From assembly GCA_964522445.1 (NCBI GenBank), contig CAZFUY010000033.1:1-25575 (forward strand): a DNA stretch of 25,575 bases, given 5' to 3'. The notes under the pieces were generated by a model that worked only from the letters and a program-made list of their open reading frames with translations, was not told the origin of the DNA and ran no database searches. The position numbers and the translations under genes are program-made. The first letter of the stretch is position 1. Every line of letters starts with the position of its first letter. Below, piece after piece: positions 24,316-25,575 of the stretch. The DNA is from CAZFUY01 sp964522445 (GTDB lineage Bacteria > Pseudomonadota > Gammaproteobacteria > SZUA-229).

Positions 24316-25518
24316 TTAAATATCCAGAACGTTATCTAACCGACCTTCAAAATACACCGACAACTGGGACAAAGTCAAATTCCAATTATGGATTGGCATT
24401 GTCCATTTTTTTGATGCATTCTGGGTTCCCATATAAAGCAGCTTAAGCAAACTATTTTCATTTGGAAAAGCGCCTTTCGTTTTGGTTAATTTGCGGAACT
24501 GACGGTGAACCGATTCAATGGCGTTCGTTGTGTAAATGACACGCCTAATATCTTCTGGGTATTTAAAAAATATGGATAAATTTTCCCAGTTATTGCGCCA
24601 TGATTTTATAACAATGGGGTATTTATCACCCCAGCGATTTTCAAGCTCATCCAGTTCCATTTCAGCGGCTTCTTTACTGACTGCTTTATAAACGGGTTTT
24701 AAATCAGCCATAAATGCTTTTTGATGTTTAGAAGCGACATACTTTAGCGAGTTTCGAATTTGGTGTATCACACAGAGCTGAACTTCCGTTTCGGGGTAAA
24801 TGGTGTTAATTGCTTCAGGGAAGCCTTTTAAACCATCAACACAGGCAATTAATATATCGTTCAGGCCACGATTATTTAAATCGGTAAGTACCGATAACCA
24901 GAAGTTCGCACCTTCACTTTCGGATAAATACAAACCAAGTATCTCTTTTTTACCCTCTAGATTTAGCGCTAAAACCGTATAAACAGCCTTGCTTCCATAA
25001 CGACCATTTTCTTTTACTTTGTAATGAATCGCATCCAGCCAAATAAAAGGATAGAAACTATTTAGTGGCCGCTGTTGCCATTGTTTTAGTTCGGGGATAA
25101 GTTTATCGGTAATACTACTGATCGTCGCATTTGAGACTTTTATGCCATACATGTCCGCAATATGTGAAGACATATCAGCATAGCTCATGCCCAAACCAAA
25201 CATAGCAATAAGCTTACGTTCAATCTCATCAGTCAAATGTGTTTGGTGTTTTTTTACCAGCTGTGGCTCAAATGAACCTGATCGATCTCGTGGTGTTTGA
25301 AGATCAAAATTACCACTGGGTGACTTAATTGTTTTTGTTGTAAAGCCATTTTTACGGTTGGGTGCTTCAAATTCTTCAAGGTGTGTATCAAGCTCTGCTT
25401 TTAAGGCTGCTTCAGTAAGCTGCTTAATCAACGGCGTGAGTATGCCATCCTTTCCGGTGAGATCCTGGCCATTTTGTAAAGCCGCCAATGCTTTATTAAA
25501 ATCAAATTCTTCAGACAT
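24316..25518 (-). CDS. IS256-family (Mutator-type) transposase
   Basis: DDE transposase of 400 residues that cuts and rejoins the element ends. The catalytic acids are D162 (WLDAIHYKV), D228 (ACVDGLKGF) and E335 (TTNAIESVHR). The C-x2-H signature lies at 249-252 (LCVIHQIRNSLKYV), as expected for IS256 relatives. The N-terminal region contains the DNA-binding helices, including GMSYADMSSHIADMYGIKVS. Full length, with no internal stop or frameshift. ATG at 25518. Transcription is minus, convergent with the thiamine operon. Confidence 0.96.
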   Translation of the reverse strand: MSEEFDFNKALAALQNGQDLTGKDGILTPLIKQLTEAALKAELDTHLEEFEAPNRKNGFTTKTIKSPSGNFDLQTPRDRSGSFEPQLVKKHQTHLTDEIERKLIAMFGLGMSYADMSSHIADMYGIKVSNATISSITDKLIPELKQWQQRPLNSFYPFIWLDAIHYKVKENGRYGSKAVYTVLALNLEGKKEILGLYLSESEGANFWLSVLTDLNNRGLNDILIACVDGLKGFPEAINTIYPETEVQLCVIHQIRNSLKYVASKHQKAFMADLKPVYKAVSKEAAEMELDELENRWGDKYPIVIKSWRNNWENLSIFFKYPEDIRRVIYTTNAIESVHRQFRKLTKTKGAFPNENSLLKLLYMGTQNASKKWTMPIHNWNLTLSQLSVYFEGRLDNVLDI

Positions 25519-25551
25519 GTATCATTCCTCTTATTTGCTATTGTAAAGAAA

Positions 25552-25573
25552 TGACACAGAATTTCTAACACTC
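25552..25573. repeat. Right terminal inverted repeat of IS256-family element
   Basis: TGACACAGAATTTCTAACACTC is the inverted partner of 24284-24305. Pairing probably continues into the final two bases of the window (CC), so the element may end exactly at or just beyond 25575. Confidence 0.88.
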
Positions 25574-25575
25574 CC

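Larger units (their letters stand above)
24282..25575 (-). mobile_element. IS256-family insertion sequence
   Basis: A single transposase gene is flanked by inverted repeats. The left repeat (24282-24305) and right repeat (25552-25575) pair over about 24 bp; the inner part AAATTCTGTGTCA is identical and there are a few mismatches toward the tips. The right repeat reaches the last base of the window, so the target-site duplication (8-9 bp in IS256) cannot be checked. The element looks intact and possibly active. It follows the thiamine cluster after an unremarkable 117-nt gap. Confidence 0.9.

Overview
The window is a compact, AT-rich stretch of a gammaproteobacterial chromosome, about 25.6 kb long. 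The evidence is gene content and order: ppa-mrdA-rodA-mltB-rlpA-dacA-dat-ybeD-lipB-lipA extends the enteric mrdA-mrdB-rlpA-dacA-ybeD-lipB-lipA arrangement, and YjbQ, SirB1 and thiD-thiE genes occur elsewhere. A CbbY-type phosphatase hints at a Calvin-cycle (autotrophic) relative, but this is inference. No gene-free stretch exceeds 300 bases and no tRNA, rRNA or CRISPR array was seen.

Region 1 (1-8847, minus strand) is one long cell-wall and lipoate operon. It appears to start at ppa (inorganic pyrophosphatase). It continues through the elongasome pair PBP2/RodA, a lytic transglycosylase (MltB type), RlpA, the DD-carboxypeptidase DacA, a D-amino acid aminotransferase, YbeD, LipB and the first 151 codons of LipA. 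Genes overlap or lie a few bases apart, and several use GTG or TTG starts.

Region 2 (8848-12932) holds a divergent ppa/adk promoter region and an adenylate kinase with a roughly 200-residue Lys/Ala-rich, histone-H1-like tail. A strong bidirectional terminator and a 153-bp MITE-like inverted-repeat element follow. Then come a thioredoxin-like gene and a type I ABC exporter on the minus strand, with a second inverted-repeat element between them.

Region 3 (13073-20512, plus strand) starts with a degenerate HD-GYP protein. Next is a three-gene glycerophosphodiester module: an atypical FGGY kinase, a cytoplasmic GDPD and a short FAD glycerol-3-phosphate dehydrogenase. After it come CbbY, YjbQ, a small pentapeptide-repeat protein, and a fusion of a CpdA-like metallophosphoesterase with a cpYpsA/molybdenum-cofactor-carrier-like domain.

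Region 4 (20563-24164, plus strand) has a SirB1-family protein, then a tight cluster of class II aldolase-like protein, ThiD, ThiE and an Fe-S-type uracil-DNA glycosylase family protein.

Region 5 (24282-25575) is an apparently intact IS256-family insertion sequence whose right inverted repeat coincides with the end of the window.

The most unusual items are the phosphoesterase-cpYpsA fusion, the Adk-histone-like fusion, the altered active site of the FGGY kinase beside GDPD and GlpD, and the HD-GYP protein that has lost its HD dyad. None of these alone demonstrates a new system.
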